64,000 nt of DNA, taken from contig NZ_JACVTO010000002.1 of assembly GCF_016518545.1 (NCBI RefSeq), positions 248,001 through 312,000 on the forward strand. The letters are read 5' to 3'. The translations under genes and the position numbers were made by a program. Source of the DNA: Pseudomonas sp. S30 (GTDB taxonomy: Bacteria > Pseudomonadota > Gammaproteobacteria > Pseudomonadales > Pseudomonadaceae). Below are positions 8,097-19,227 of the stretch, one piece after another. The notes under the pieces are model-generated. The model had not been told where the DNA came from. It worked only from the letters and a program-made list of their open reading frames with translations, and searched no databases. Every line of letters starts with the position of its first letter. Within the stretch, counting starts at the first letter, position 1.

Positions 8097-9389
8097 TCAG
8101 AGCAGCGCCTTGAGCCGGTACCAGAGCATGCCCAGCGCCAGCAGTGGCGAGCGCAGGTGCCGGCCGCCAGGGAAGGTAGGATGCGGCACCTTGGCGAACA
8201 GGTCGAAGCGCCCCGTCTGCTGACCGCTGATGGCTTCACCGAGCAAGCGGCCAGCCAGGTGCGTGACGTTCAGCCCGTGGCCGGCATAGGCCTGGGCGTA
8301 GTACACGTTGCGCTGCTCGGGCAGGCGACCGATCTGCGGCAGGCGATTGGCCCCGATACCGATCATGCCGCCCCATTGGTAGTCGATGCGCACGCCCGCC
8401 AGTTGCGGGAACACCTTGAGCATCTTCGGCGCCATGTAGCCGGCGATGTCCTTGGGGTCGCGACCCGAGTAGTGGCAGGCACCACCGAACAGCAGGCGGT
8501 GGTCGGCGGACAGGCGGAAGTAGTCCAGCGCCACCCGCTGATCGCACACCGCCATGTTCTGCGGCAGCAGCTCGCGGGCGCGTGCCTTACCCAGCGGCTC
8601 GGTGGCGATGATATAGCTGCCGGCGGGCAGCACCTTGCCGCCCAGTTCGGCATTGAGGTCGTTGTGGTAGGCGTTGGTGCACAGCACCAGGGTATTGGCC
8701 CTGACCCGGCCGTGCGCGGTGTGCACCGCTACCTGCGCACCGTAGTCGATGCGCGTGACTGCCGAACGCTCGTACAGCTTCACACCCAGGCGCACGGCCA
8801 CGTCGGCTTCGCCGAGCGCCAGGTTGAGCGGATGCAGGTGGCCCGAGCCCCGGTCGACCAAGGCGCCGACGAAACGCTGCGAACCCACCACGCTGCGCAC
8901 CTGCGCCTGAGGCACGATCTGCAGGTCGTGTTCATACCCCAGGCCGCGCAGGGTCTCGATTTCCTTGGCAAAGCCCTCCAGCTCGCTGGGCTTGTAGGCC
9001 AGGTCGGCGTAGCCCCAGCTGAGGTCGCAGGCGATGGCGTGGCGCTCGATACGCTGGCGAGCGATCTGCACCGCCTCCAGCCCCATGCGTTTGAGGCTGC
9101 GCACACCGTCTTCGCCCAGCACCGGCAGGAACTGCTCGACATCGTGACCCACGCCGCGAATCAGCTGCCCGCCGTTGCGCCCGCTGGCGCCCCAGCCGAT
9201 GCAGCGCGCTTCGAGCAGGATCACCGAGAAGCCACGTTCGGCCAGTTCGATGGCGGTGTTCAGGCCCGAATAGCCGCCGCCGACGATGCACACATCGGCC
9301 CGCTGCTCGCCCTCCAGCGAGGGGTGACGCGGCTGTGGTGCGCTGCTGGCCGCATAGTAGGAGGCGGCATGCTCTGCGCTGTGGATCAT
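8097..9389 (-). CDS. FAD-dependent gamma-glutamylputrescine-oxidase-type oxidoreductase (PuuB/PauB)
   Basis: A 430-residue DAO-fold flavoenzyme. The Rossmann FAD motif ADVCIVGGGYSGLNTAIELA begins near residue 31, followed by WGASGRNGGQL, the flavin loop typical of PuuB/amine oxidases. C-terminal YYAQAYAGHGLNVTHLAGRL is also conserved in this group. It would oxidise gamma-glutamylated polyamines to aldehydes, which KauB at 1.9 kb could then oxidise. P. aeruginosa has several PauB paralogues of this type near kauB and pauR. Substrate preference cannot be told from sequence. Confidence 0.85.
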   Translation of the reverse strand: MIHSAEHAASYYAASSAPQPRHPSLEGEQRADVCIVGGGYSGLNTAIELAERGFSVILLEARCIGWGASGRNGGQLIRGVGHDVEQFLPVLGEDGVRSLKRMGLEAVQIARQRIERHAIACDLSWGYADLAYKPSELEGFAKEIETLRGLGYEHDLQIVPQAQVRSVVGSQRFVGALVDRGSGHLHPLNLALGEADVAVRLGVKLYERSAVTRIDYGAQVAVHTAHGRVRANTLVLCTNAYHNDLNAELGGKVLPAGSYIIATEPLGKARARELLPQNMAVCDQRVALDYFRLSADHRLLFGGACHYSGRDPKDIAGYMAPKMLKVFPQLAGVRIDYQWGGMIGIGANRLPQIGRLPEQRNVYYAQAYAGHGLNVTHLAGRLLGEAISGQQTGRFDLFAKVPHPTFPGGRHLRSPLLALGMLWYRLKALL

Positions 9390-9475
9390 CTTCGGGCCCT
9401 GGCGTCGATGGGAGGGCGGCGAGAATAAGCCGGTATTTCACCTCACGGCAACCGGGCGTGGGCCTCGACACGGGT

Positions 9476-9481
9476 TATAAT
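9476..9481 (+). promoter_or_regulatory. Candidate -10 box for the YkgJ-family gene
   Basis: A perfect TATAAT lies 30 bp before the start codon at 9511, in the gap after the divergent oxidoreductase gene. The matching -35 region (around 9453-9458, CGGGCG) is poor, so the promoter is weak or activator-dependent if real. Confidence 0.4.
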
Positions 9482-9510
9482 TTTCCGCCCCTTCGCCCCA
9501 CAGGCTGACC

Positions 9511-9861
9511 ATGTCCTGCAACCACAAGATCCAGTTCCTGCGCGAACTCGTTCCGGCCTTCGAATGCGAGCCTGGCTGCCACGACTGTTGCGGCCCGGTG
9601 ACCACTTCGAGCGCGGAAATGGCGCGCCTGCCGCGCAAGACGCCGGCCGAGCAGCAGGCCGCGCTCGAGCGCCTGGATTGCGTGCACCTGGGGCCGCAGG
9701 GCTGCACGGTGTACGAGCAGCGACCACTGATCTGTCGACTGTTCGGCACCACTCCACGGATGCCCTGCCCGCGTGGGCGCGGGCCGCAGACGCCGATCGA
9801 GCCCGAGGCCGAGCGTCTGATTCACGGCTATATCGCCAGTACCCGCCAGGTGCTGGTCTGA
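9511..9861 (+). CDS. YkgJ-family cysteine-cluster protein
   Basis: A 116-residue protein with the YkgJ/UPF0153 pattern of metal-binding cysteines: CEPGCHDCCGPV near residue 18-28, then DCVHLGPQGCTVYEQRPLICRLFG in the middle. The family is thought to bind zinc or an iron-sulfur cluster; its biochemical role is unsettled. It lies between the divergent PuuB-type gene and the converging Lrp regulator, whose stop is 4 bp away. No operon partner is visible. Confidence 0.85.
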   Translation: MSCNHKIQFLRELVPAFECEPGCHDCCGPVTTSSAEMARLPRKTPAEQQAALERLDCVHLGPQGCTVYEQRPLICRLFGTTPRMPCPRGRGPQTPIEPEAERLIHGYIASTRQVLV

Positions 9862-9865
9862 CGGC

Positions 9866-10354
9866 TCAGTCGGGGATCGGCAGGCACAGGCTCTCTTTCA
9901 CCTCTTCCATCACGATGTAGCTCTTGGATTCGCGCACGTGCGGCAACTTGAGCAGGATGTCGCCGAGCAGCTTGCGGTAAGAGGCCATCTCCGAGATCCG
10001 CGCCTTGACCAGGTAGTCGAAATCGCCGGATACCAGGTGGCACTCCAGCACGTGAGGCAGTTTCAGCACGGCGCGGCGAAACTCTTCGAAGGTGTCGCCG
10101 GATTTGTAGTCCAGGCTGATCTCCACGAACACCAGCAGGCTGCCCTTGAGGTGCTGCGGATTGAGCCGCGCGTTGTAGCCCATGATGATCCCCTCGCGCT
10201 CCAGCCGGCGGACGCGTTCGGTGCAGGGGGTGGTGGACAGGCCGACCTTTTCGCCCAGCTCAGTGAACGAAATACGCCCGTCGCTTTGCAGGATGCGCAG
10301 GATGTTGCGGTCGATCTTGTCCAGCTCGCGCTTGCTCTGATGCTGGGTTCTCAT
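9866..10354 (-). CDS. dadR: Lrp/AsnC-family regulator, DadR
   Basis: A 162-residue Lrp-type protein: N-terminal helix-turn-helix (LDKIDRNILRILQSDGRISF, then GLSTTPCTERVRRLE) and a C-terminal RAM ligand-binding domain (LVSGDFDYLVKARI). It is divergent from dadA, the arrangement of DadR in P. aeruginosa, where DadR activates dadAX in response to alanine. The start at 10354 follows GGAGGGG at the right spacing; an in-frame ATG at 10402 is inside the promoter region. That it controls dadA here is inferred from position. Confidence 0.88.
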   Translation of the reverse strand: MRTQHQSKRELDKIDRNILRILQSDGRISFTELGEKVGLSTTPCTERVRRLEREGIIMGYNARLNPQHLKGSLLVFVEISLDYKSGDTFEEFRRAVLKLPHVLECHLVSGDFDYLVKARISEMASYRKLLGDILLKLPHVRESKSYIVMEEVKESLCLPIPD

Positions 10355-10444
10355 AGGGGATGCCCCTCCGTAGAAGGCGATTGCGCCGAGAATTCTCGCC
10401 AAATATAGGCTTTTATATAGTGAAATGCACTGGCCTCAGATTCT

Positions 10445-10450
10445 TATACT
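10445..10450 (+). promoter_or_regulatory. Candidate -10 box of dadA
   Basis: TATACT lies 59 bp before the dadA start. The -35 position 17 bp upstream reads GAAATG, a poor match, as expected of an activator-dependent promoter. The AT-rich stretch around 10403-10421 (AATATAGGC then TTTTATATAG) is where an Lrp-type activator could bind. Confidence 0.4.
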
Positions 10451-10508
10451 GCGCCCATCCATGCCATTTCGAACAACACAGCGGCGTGCCGCGCATGAGG
10501 GATAGACG

Positions 10509-11807
10509 ATGCGAGTTCTGGTACTTGGTAGCGGCGTGATCGGGACCGCCAGTGCCTATTACCTGGCCCGGCAAGGCTTCGAGGTGACGGTGGTCGATCG
10601 CCAGCCGTCGGTGGCCCTGGAAACCAGCTTCGCCAACGCCGGCCAGATCTCTCCCGGCTATGCCTCGCCCTGGGCAGCGCCCGGTGTTCCCCTGAAGGCC
10701 ATCAAGTGGCTGCTCGAACGTCACGCACCGCTGGCCATCAAGCTCACCGGCGATGTCGACCAGTACCTGTGGATGGCGCAGATGCTGCGCAATTGCACCG
10801 CCAGCCGCTATGCGGTGAACAAGGAACGCATGGTGCGGTTGTCCGAATACAGCCGCGACTGCCTCGACGAGCTGCGCGCCGAAACCGGCATCGCCTACGA
10901 AAGCCGTACCCTGGGCACCACCCAGCTGTTCCGCACCCAGGCCCAGGTGGATGCCGCGGCCAAGGACATCGCCGTGCTCGAACGCTCGGGTGTGCCTTAC
11001 GAACTGCTCGACCGTGACGGCATCGCCCGTGTCGAGCCTGCGTTGGCCGGAGCCAGGCACCTGCTGGCCGGCGCGCTGCGCCTGCCCAACGACCAGACCG
11101 GCGACTGCCAGTTGTTCACTACCCGACTGGCGCAGATGGCGGTCGAGCTGGGTGTCGAGTTCCGTTTCGGCCAGAACATCGAGCGCCTGGTGCAGTCCGG
11201 CGACCGCCTGGACGGCGTGATGATCGACGGCAAGCTGGAAACCGCCGACCGCTACGTGCTCGCCTTGGGCAGCTACTCGCCCCAGTTGCTCAAGCCGCTG
11301 GGCATCAAGGCACCCGTCTACCCGCTCAAGGGCTACTCGCTGACCGTGCCGATCACCGACGCGGCCATGGCGCCTGCCTCGACCATTCTCGACGAAACGT
11401 TCAAGGTCGCCATCACCCGCTTCGACGACCGTATCCGGGTCGGCGGCATGGCCGAGATCGCCGGTTTCGACCTGTCGCTGAACCCGAGTCGGCGAGAAAC
11501 GCTGGAGATGATCGTCAACGACCTTTATCCTCGCGGCGGCGACCTGAGCCAGGCCAGCTTCTGGACCGGCCTGCGTCCGGCGACGCCGGACGGCACGCCG
11601 ATCGTCGGCGCCACGGCGCTGAACAACCTGTATCTGAATACCGGTCACGGGACCCTGGGCTGGACCATGGCCTGTGGCTCCGGCCGACTGCTGGCCGACC
11701 TGATCGCGCGCAGAACGCCGCAGATCAGCGCGGCCGGGCTGGACATCGCTCGCTATGGCCAGGGCGGCGAGGTGCAGCGTCACGGCAAGCCGGTGTCGGC
11801 GCTGTAG
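10509..11807 (+). CDS. dadA: D-amino acid dehydrogenase, small subunit
   Basis: A 432-residue membrane-associated flavoenzyme. The N-terminal FAD motif is [20 protein letters not shown], and the C-terminus has the typical [20 protein letters not shown]. It oxidises D-amino acids, chiefly D-alanine, to 2-oxo acids and passes electrons to the respiratory chain. The alanine racemase gene follows after 73 bp, so dadA-dadX form the alanine breakdown operon: the racemase turns L-alanine into the D-form substrate. In P. aeruginosa a RidA-family gene sits between them; here it is absent. A divergent Lrp regulator lies upstream. Confidence 0.95.
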   Translation: MRVLVLGSGVIGTASAYYLARQGFEVTVVDRQPSVALETSFANAGQISPGYASPWAAPGVPLKAIKWLLERHAPLAIKLTGDVDQYLWMAQMLRNCTASRYAVNKERMVRLSEYSRDCLDELRAETGIAYESRTLGTTQLFRTQAQVDAAAKDIAVLERSGVPYELLDRDGIARVEPALAGARHLLAGALRLPNDQTGDCQLFTTRLAQMAVELGVEFRFGQNIERLVQSGDRLDGVMIDGKLETADRYVLALGSYSPQLLKPLGIKAPVYPLKGYSLTVPITDAAMAPASTILDETFKVAITRFDDRIRVGGMAEIAGFDLSLNPSRRETLEMIVNDLYPRGGDLSQASFWTGLRPATPDGTPIVGATALNNLYLNTGHGTLGWTMACGSGRLLADLIARRTPQISAAGLDIARYGQGGEVQRHGKPVSAL

Positions 11808-11880
11808 GCGCCGGTTCACCTGCTACCGGCCGCGTCGGTCTCACAACCTGTCATCACCTGTTTCATCACAAGGCTGCCCC

Positions 11881-12954
11881 ATGCGTCCCGCCCGTGCCCT
11901 GATCGACCTCCAAGCCCTTCGTCACAACTACCGCCTGGCCCGTGAGCTGTCAGGCGCCAAGGCCCTGGCCGTGATCAAGGCCGATGCCTACGGCCACGGT
12001 GCCGTGCGCTGCGCCCTGGCGCTGGAGGCCGAGGCCGATGGCTTCGCCGTGGCCTGCATCGAGGAGGCGCTGGAGTTGCGGGCGGCGGGTATCAAGGCGC
12101 CGGTGCTGTTGCTCGAAGGCTTCTTCGAGGCCAGCGAGCTGGCCACGATCGCCGAGCACTCGCTGTGGTGCGTGGTGCACTCGCTGTGGCAGCTCGAAGC
12201 CATCGAGCAGCACCCGGTGCACAGGCCGTTGAATGTCTGGCTCAAGCTCGACAGCGGCATGCACCGCGTCGGCCTGCACCCTAAGGACTACCACGAGGCC
12301 TATCGACGCCTGCTGGCCAGCGGCAAGGTCGCTCGCATCGTGCTGATGAGCCATTTCGCCCGTGCCGATGAGCTGGGTACGGCAAGCACCGAACAGCAGG
12401 TCGCGGTCTTCCAGGCCGCGCGCGAAGGCCTGGCCGCCGAGTGCAGCCTGCGCAACTCGCCGGGCGTGCTGGGTTGGCCGCAGATTCCAAGCGACTGGGT
12501 GCGGCCCGGCATCATGCTGTACGGGGCCTCGCCGTTCGAGGTCGAGCAGGCGCAGGCGGCGCGTCTTCAGCCGGTGATGACGCTGCAGTCACGGATCATC
12601 AGCGTACGCGAGCTGCCCGTGGGTGAGCCGGTCGGCTACGGCGCCCGCTTCACCAGCGAACGTCCCACCCGCGTCGGCGTGGTCGCCATGGGCTACGCCG
12701 ACGGCTATCCGCGCCATGCGCCCACGGGCACGCCGGTGATGGTGGCCGGTCAGCGCACCCAGCTGATTGGCCGGGTGTCGATGGACATGCTGTGCGTCGA
12801 CCTGACCGACATTCCCGAAGCGACCCTGGGCAGTCACGTGGAGCTGTGGGGCAAGCAGGTGCTGGCCAGCGACGTGGCGCAGCAGGCTGGCACCATCCCG
12901 TATCAGATCTTCTGCAACTTGCGCCGGGTCCGCCTGGAATACGAAGGCAACTGA
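11881..12954 (+). CDS. dadX: Alanine racemase, catabolic
   Basis: A 357-residue PLP enzyme of fold type III. The cofactor lysine is Lys33 in KADAYGHG, and the second catalytic base is Tyr253 in VGYGARF. The C-terminal beta domain ends at [10 protein letters not shown]. It interconverts L- and D-alanine; its place after dadA marks it as the catabolic isozyme rather than the housekeeping Alr. The start at 11881 gives the standard N-terminus [13 protein letters not shown]; open frame continues upstream into the end of dadA but without family similarity. Confidence 0.95.
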   Translation: MRPARALIDLQALRHNYRLARELSGAKALAVIKADAYGHGAVRCALALEAEADGFAVACIEEALELRAAGIKAPVLLLEGFFEASELATIAEHSLWCVVHSLWQLEAIEQHPVHRPLNVWLKLDSGMHRVGLHPKDYHEAYRRLLASGKVARIVLMSHFARADELGTASTEQQVAVFQAAREGLAAECSLRNSPGVLGWPQIPSDWVRPGIMLYGASPFEVEQAQAARLQPVMTLQSRIISVRELPVGEPVGYGARFTSERPTRVGVVAMGYADGYPRHAPTGTPVMVAGQRTQLIGRVSMDMLCVDLTDIPEATLGSHVELWGKQVLASDVAQQAGTIPYQIFCNLRRVRLEYEGN

Positions 12955-13057
12955 CCCGGCATCCTGGCGCAGTACGGGCGGCGTGTTGTGAATACTGAAC
13001 GGCGTTGACATGATATCGTTCACATTCCGCACCTGATCGTTTCTGGAGACCCCCGCC

Positions 13058-13606
13058 TTGGACGTTGGCGAACGACTGCAAGCCATCCGCAAGCTCAAGG
13101 GCCTGTCCCAGCGCGAACTCGCCAAGCGGGCGGGGGTGACCAACAGCACCATTTCGATGATCGAGAAGAACAGCGTGAGCCCGTCGATCAGCTCGCTGCG
13201 CAAGGTGCTCGGCGGGATTCCGATGTCCATGGTCGAGTTCTTCTCGGTGGAGCTGGCACCGCCAAGCCCGACCCAGATCGTCTACAAGGCCGACGAGTTG
13301 ATCGACATCTCCGACGGTGCGGTGACCATGAAGCTGGTCGGCAAGTCGCACCCCAATCGGTCCATCGCCTTTCTCAACGAGGTGTATCCGCCCGGCGCCG
13401 ACACCGGTGAGGAGATGCTCACCCATGATGGCGAAGAAACCGGCATCCTGCTCGAAGGACGTCTGGAACTGGTGGTGGGGACCGAGACCTTCCTGTTGGA
13501 AGTGGGCGACAGCTACTATTTCGAAAGCACCCGTCCGCACCGTTTCCGCAATCCATTCGACCAGCCCGCTCGCCTGATCAGCGCCGCCACCCCCTCGAAT
13601 TTTTGA
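13058..13606 (+). CDS. pauR: XRE-cupin regulator of polyamine catabolism, PauR-like
   Basis: A 182-residue protein: XRE helix-turn-helix at residues 1-60 (LKGLSQRELAKRAGVTNSTI) and a C-terminal cupin at about 100-175 (HDGEETGILLEGRLELVVG, then SYYFESTRPHRFRN). This matches PuuR/PauR, repressors of polyamine utilisation genes. The position after dadAX and before cytochrome c5 is that of P. aeruginosa pauR as I recall it. Targets would include kauB and the PuuB-type gene in this window. The start is TTG at 13058, with TGGAGA about 9 nt before it; there is no ATG that would keep the complete HTH. Confidence 0.85.
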   Translation: MDVGERLQAIRKLKGLSQRELAKRAGVTNSTISMIEKNSVSPSISSLRKVLGGIPMSMVEFFSVELAPPSPTQIVYKADELIDISDGAVTMKLVGKSHPNRSIAFLNEVYPPGADTGEEMLTHDGEETGILLEGRLELVVGTETFLLEVGDSYYFESTRPHRFRNPFDQPARLISAATPSNF

Positions 13607-13633
13607 TTTAGCGCAGGCTTTCGCGTCGCCAAT

Positions 13634-13653
13634 ACCCCATTGCGCAGTGGGGT
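13634..13653 (+). terminator. Hairpin after pauR
   Basis: ACCCCATTGCGCAGTGGGGT folds into a compact stem-loop 28 bp after the pauR stop. There is no T-run behind it, so it is a weak intrinsic terminator or an RNA-stabilising element. Confidence 0.5.
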
Positions 13654-13741
13654 CGTTCACCCTCCCCAAGTGCCTCGGTATACTCTGCGGCGCTCGCCGA
13701 CCGTGGCCGCGGGCGTGATCAGCCACCATGAGGGTGTACGC

Positions 13742-14164
13742 GTGAACCCAATCAAGAAGATGCTGGCTCTACCAGCAGCCCTGCTCGCGCTGTGGACGAT
13801 GAGCGCGACAGCGACCACCAGTGACGAAATCGCCAAGCGTCTGGAGCCGGTCGGGCAGGTATGCATCCAGGGCCAGGAGTGCAAGGGCATGGCCGTGACC
13901 GCAGCGGCGGCCGGCGCAGGCGCCAGGAGCGCTGACGACATCGTTGCCAAGCATTGCAACGCCTGTCATGGCACGGGGCTGCTGGATGCGCCCAAAATCG
14001 GCGATACGGCCGCGTGGCAGGCGCGCGCCGATCACCAGGGAGGCCTCGACGGCATCCTGGCCAAGGCCATCACCGGCTTGAATGCGATGCCGCCGAAGGG
14101 CACCTGCGGCGACTGCTCGGACGACGAGCTGATGAAGGCGATCAAGAAGATGTCCGGGCTCTGA
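13742..14164 (+). CDS. Cytochrome c5 family protein
   Basis: A 140-residue exported c-type cytochrome. A signal peptide (NPIKKMLALPAALLALWTM, cleavage after the ATA region) is followed by one haem-binding motif, CNACH, with Cys72, Cys75 and His76, and a C-terminal NAMPPKGTCGDCSDDE segment. That holds the axial methionine and the CxxC disulfide typical of cytochrome c5. Two further cysteines (CIQGQEC) precede the haem domain. It would carry electrons in the periplasm. The start is GTG at 13742, since the ATG 13 bp upstream is out of frame and reaches a stop after five codons. Confidence 0.88.
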   Translation: MNPIKKMLALPAALLALWTMSATATTSDEIAKRLEPVGQVCIQGQECKGMAVTAAAAGAGARSADDIVAKHCNACHGTGLLDAPKIGDTAAWQARADHQGGLDGILAKAITGLNAMPPKGTCGDCSDDELMKAIKKMSGL

Positions 14165-14322
14165 AGCGCCTGGCGACTATGGCTGGAGGCCGCGCGCGCT
14201 GATCCCGTGTGCGGGGCAGGCAACTGTCGCAGGTTTGTATCGAGGCGTGTGGCGGGGTCAGCAAATCGGCCCGGGCAGTGGTCACATCCTGCAGGTGCAG
14301 ACCACATCTCAGGAGCCCGCCC

Positions 14323-16200
14323 ATGCCCCAGCGCTGTTCCATCGACCAGGCCGTCGATCAGGTCCTGGCCCATCTGCCGGCCCATATTCACATGGGCCTG
14401 CCGTTGGGCCTGGGCAAACCCAACGCCTTCGTCAACGCGCTGTATTCACGCATTCGTGCGCTGCCCGAACGTCGCCTGACGATCTACACGGCGCTCAGCC
14501 TGGGTCGTCCGCCACTGGGCGAGGGCTTGCAACGGCGCTTTCTCGAGCCGTTCGTCGAGCGGGTCTTCGCCGACTACGAGGAACTGGACTACCTCGCGGA
14601 CCTGCGCAATGACACCCTGCCCGCCAACATCCGTGTCGAGCAGTTCTTCATGCAGCCGGGCTCCCTGCTGCACAGTGCCCCGGCCCAGCACGACTACGTC
14701 AGCAGCAACTACAGCCATGCGGCGCGCGACATCAACGCCAAGGGACTGAACCTGATCGCCCAGCTGGTGGCGGCGTCGCCGCAGCGGCCCGATCACCTGA
14801 GCCTGGCCTGCAACCCCGACATCACCCTCGATCTGCTGCCGATGGTCGCCAGGCGCCGCGCGGCCGGCGAGACCATCCTGGTGCTGGGGCAGGTCCACGC
14901 CGAGCTGCCCTACATGCCGGGCGAGGCGGAGTTGACGACCGAGGCCTTCGACCTGCTGATCGACGAGGTCGAACAGCGGCGCCTGTTCTGCACGCCCAAC
15001 ATGCCGGTGACCACCCAGGATCACTTCATCGGCCTGTACGCCAGTGCTCTGGTGCGCGACGGTGGCACCTTGCAGATCGGCATTGGCGCCATGGGCGACG
15101 CCGTGGCGGCGGCCTTGTTGGCGCGGCAGGCCGACAACGCCGGCTACCGGGCGCTGCTCGAAGCGTGCGACCTGGGTCCTTGGCGCGCACTCGTCGAGCG
15201 TGAGGGTGGCCTGGACGATTTTACCCAGGGCCTCTACGGTTGCAGCGAGATGTTCGTCAATGGCCTGCTCGCCCTCGCCGAGGCGGGCGTGGTGCGGCGT
15301 CCGGCCGACGAGCAGGGGGCGCTGGTGCATGGCGGTTTCTTCCTCGGCCCGGCCGATTTCTACCAGCGCCTGCGGCAGATGACCCTCGAGCAGCGCGCAC
15401 GCTTTTGCATGAGCGCCATCAGCTTCATCAACGAATTGTACGGCGACGAGTCGCTCAAGCGCCGCCAGCGTCGGGATGCGCGCTTTCTCAACACGGTGTT
15501 CGGCATGACCCTGCTCGGCGCCGGCGTGGCGGACCAGCTCGAAGACGGTCGCGTGCTCAGTGGGGTGGGCGGGCAGTACAACTTCGTCGCCCAGGCCCAT
15601 GCGCTAGAGGGCGCGCGCTCGATCCTGCTGCTGCGCAGCTGGCGCGAGGCCGGTGGCCAGGTCAGCGCCAACCTTTACTGGCAGTACGGCCACTGCACCA
15701 TCCCGCGACACCTGCGCGACATCGTCATCACCGAATATGGCATCGCCGACCTGCGTGGGCAGACCGACGCCGAGGTCATCGCCCGGCTGCTGGCCATCAG
15801 CGACTCGCGCTTTCAGGAAACATTGATGGCGCAGGCGAAGAAGGCGGGCAAGCTGGCCAAGGATTTCACGCTGGATGCGCGCTTCACCGACAACACGCCC
15901 GAACGCCTCGAAGCGATCCGCTCACGGCACGCCGCGCTGTTCGCCGAATACCCGCTGGGCAGCGATTTCACCGCCCAGGAGCAGGACCTGCTGCGCGCCC
16001 TGAACTGGCTCAAGGGCAAGTTCAAACTCAGCGAAATGCTCGAGCTGGGCAAGGCCGCGCTGGATGCGCCCGAGCCCGAGGCGTATCCCGCGCACCTGCT
16101 GCGGATGGGGCTCGACCAGCCTCAGGGGCTGAAGGAGGAGCTGTATCAGCGGCTGCTGCTGGCAGGCTTGCAGGCCACCGCGCCATGCCCGGCAGGGTGA
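14323..16200 (+). CDS. Acetyl-CoA hydrolase/transferase family protein
   Basis: A 625-residue protein of the two-domain CoA-transferase fold. The C-terminal acetyl-CoA hydrolase/transferase domain is marked by GVADQLEDGRVLSGVGGQYN and the ITEYGIADLRGQTDAEV segment. The N-terminal part (HIHMGLPLGLGKPNAFVNAL) resembles the CoA-transferase half. It probably moves CoA between acetate or other short acids, or hydrolyses acyl-CoA; the length exceeds the roughly 500-residue succinyl-CoA:acetate enzymes because of an insertion before residue 350. AGGAG lies 8 nt before ATG 14323. The upstream in-frame extension is not family-like. Confidence 0.8.
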   Translation: MPQRCSIDQAVDQVLAHLPAHIHMGLPLGLGKPNAFVNALYSRIRALPERRLTIYTALSLGRPPLGEGLQRRFLEPFVERVFADYEELDYLADLRNDTLPANIRVEQFFMQPGSLLHSAPAQHDYVSSNYSHAARDINAKGLNLIAQLVAASPQRPDHLSLACNPDITLDLLPMVARRRAAGETILVLGQVHAELPYMPGEAELTTEAFDLLIDEVEQRRLFCTPNMPVTTQDHFIGLYASALVRDGGTLQIGIGAMGDAVAAALLARQADNAGYRALLEACDLGPWRALVEREGGLDDFTQGLYGCSEMFVNGLLALAEAGVVRRPADEQGALVHGGFFLGPADFYQRLRQMTLEQRARFCMSAISFINELYGDESLKRRQRRDARFLNTVFGMTLLGAGVADQLEDGRVLSGVGGQYNFVAQAHALEGARSILLLRSWREAGGQVSANLYWQYGHCTIPRHLRDIVITEYGIADLRGQTDAEVIARLLAISDSRFQETLMAQAKKAGKLAKDFTLDARFTDNTPERLEAIRSRHAALFAEYPLGSDFTAQEQDLLRALNWLKGKFKLSEMLELGKAALDAPEPEAYPAHLLRMGLDQPQGLKEELYQRLLLAGLQATAPCPAG

Positions 16201-16271
16201 GGCCGGCGCGGCGCTTCACGGCGGCGACCGACCCGCGATGGCCGACGGAACCGGCCCTTGTAGGGCGTCAC

Positions 16272-16304
16272 GCGGGGGCGGCCACAGTCGAATGCAGCCC
16301 CCGC
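16272..16304. terminator. GC-rich hairpin between converging genes
   Basis: GCGGGGGC (16272-16279) pairs with GCCCCCGC (16297-16304). It lies between the ends of the acetyl-CoA hydrolase gene and xpt, which converge, so it may serve both strands. No U-tract follows on either side. Confidence 0.5.
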
Positions 16305-16322
16305 CTGGACGCAGCGAAGTGC

Positions 16323-18975
<2,653 letters not shown>

Positions 18976-19149
18976 GCTAGAAACCGGGGTGACCAGAAAA
19001 TAGCCGCGCATTCTAGCAGGCATGGGTCGCTTGTGGCGCGCCCGTCTGACCGGGCGGTTAGGTCAGTCGATGCGATTGCCCGATCAGGGCATTTGGCGCA
19101 GGATGCACCACGAAAACCGGCGAAATGACGCAAAGTGACCACCACGACT

Positions 19150-19168
19150 AAAAGTGAGAATCATTGCC
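19150..19168. promoter_or_regulatory. Possible Fur-like box
   Basis: AAAAGTGAGAATCATTGCC matches about 13 of 19 positions of the Fur consensus, keeping the core GAxAATCATT. It lies 60 bp before the GGDEF-EAL gene and 175 bp from rep. It may be chance; no iron gene is next to it. Confidence 0.3.
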
Positions 19169-19227
19169 AGTCGTCGGTTAGCATACGGCCAGTCTAGATC
19201 ATCGGTCCAAAGGCCTAAGGAGCCCGC

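Noticed and set aside
13729-13746. ATG just upstream of the cytochrome c5 gene
   Set aside because: It is out of frame and ends after five codons. The GTG at 13742 gives a normal signal peptide.
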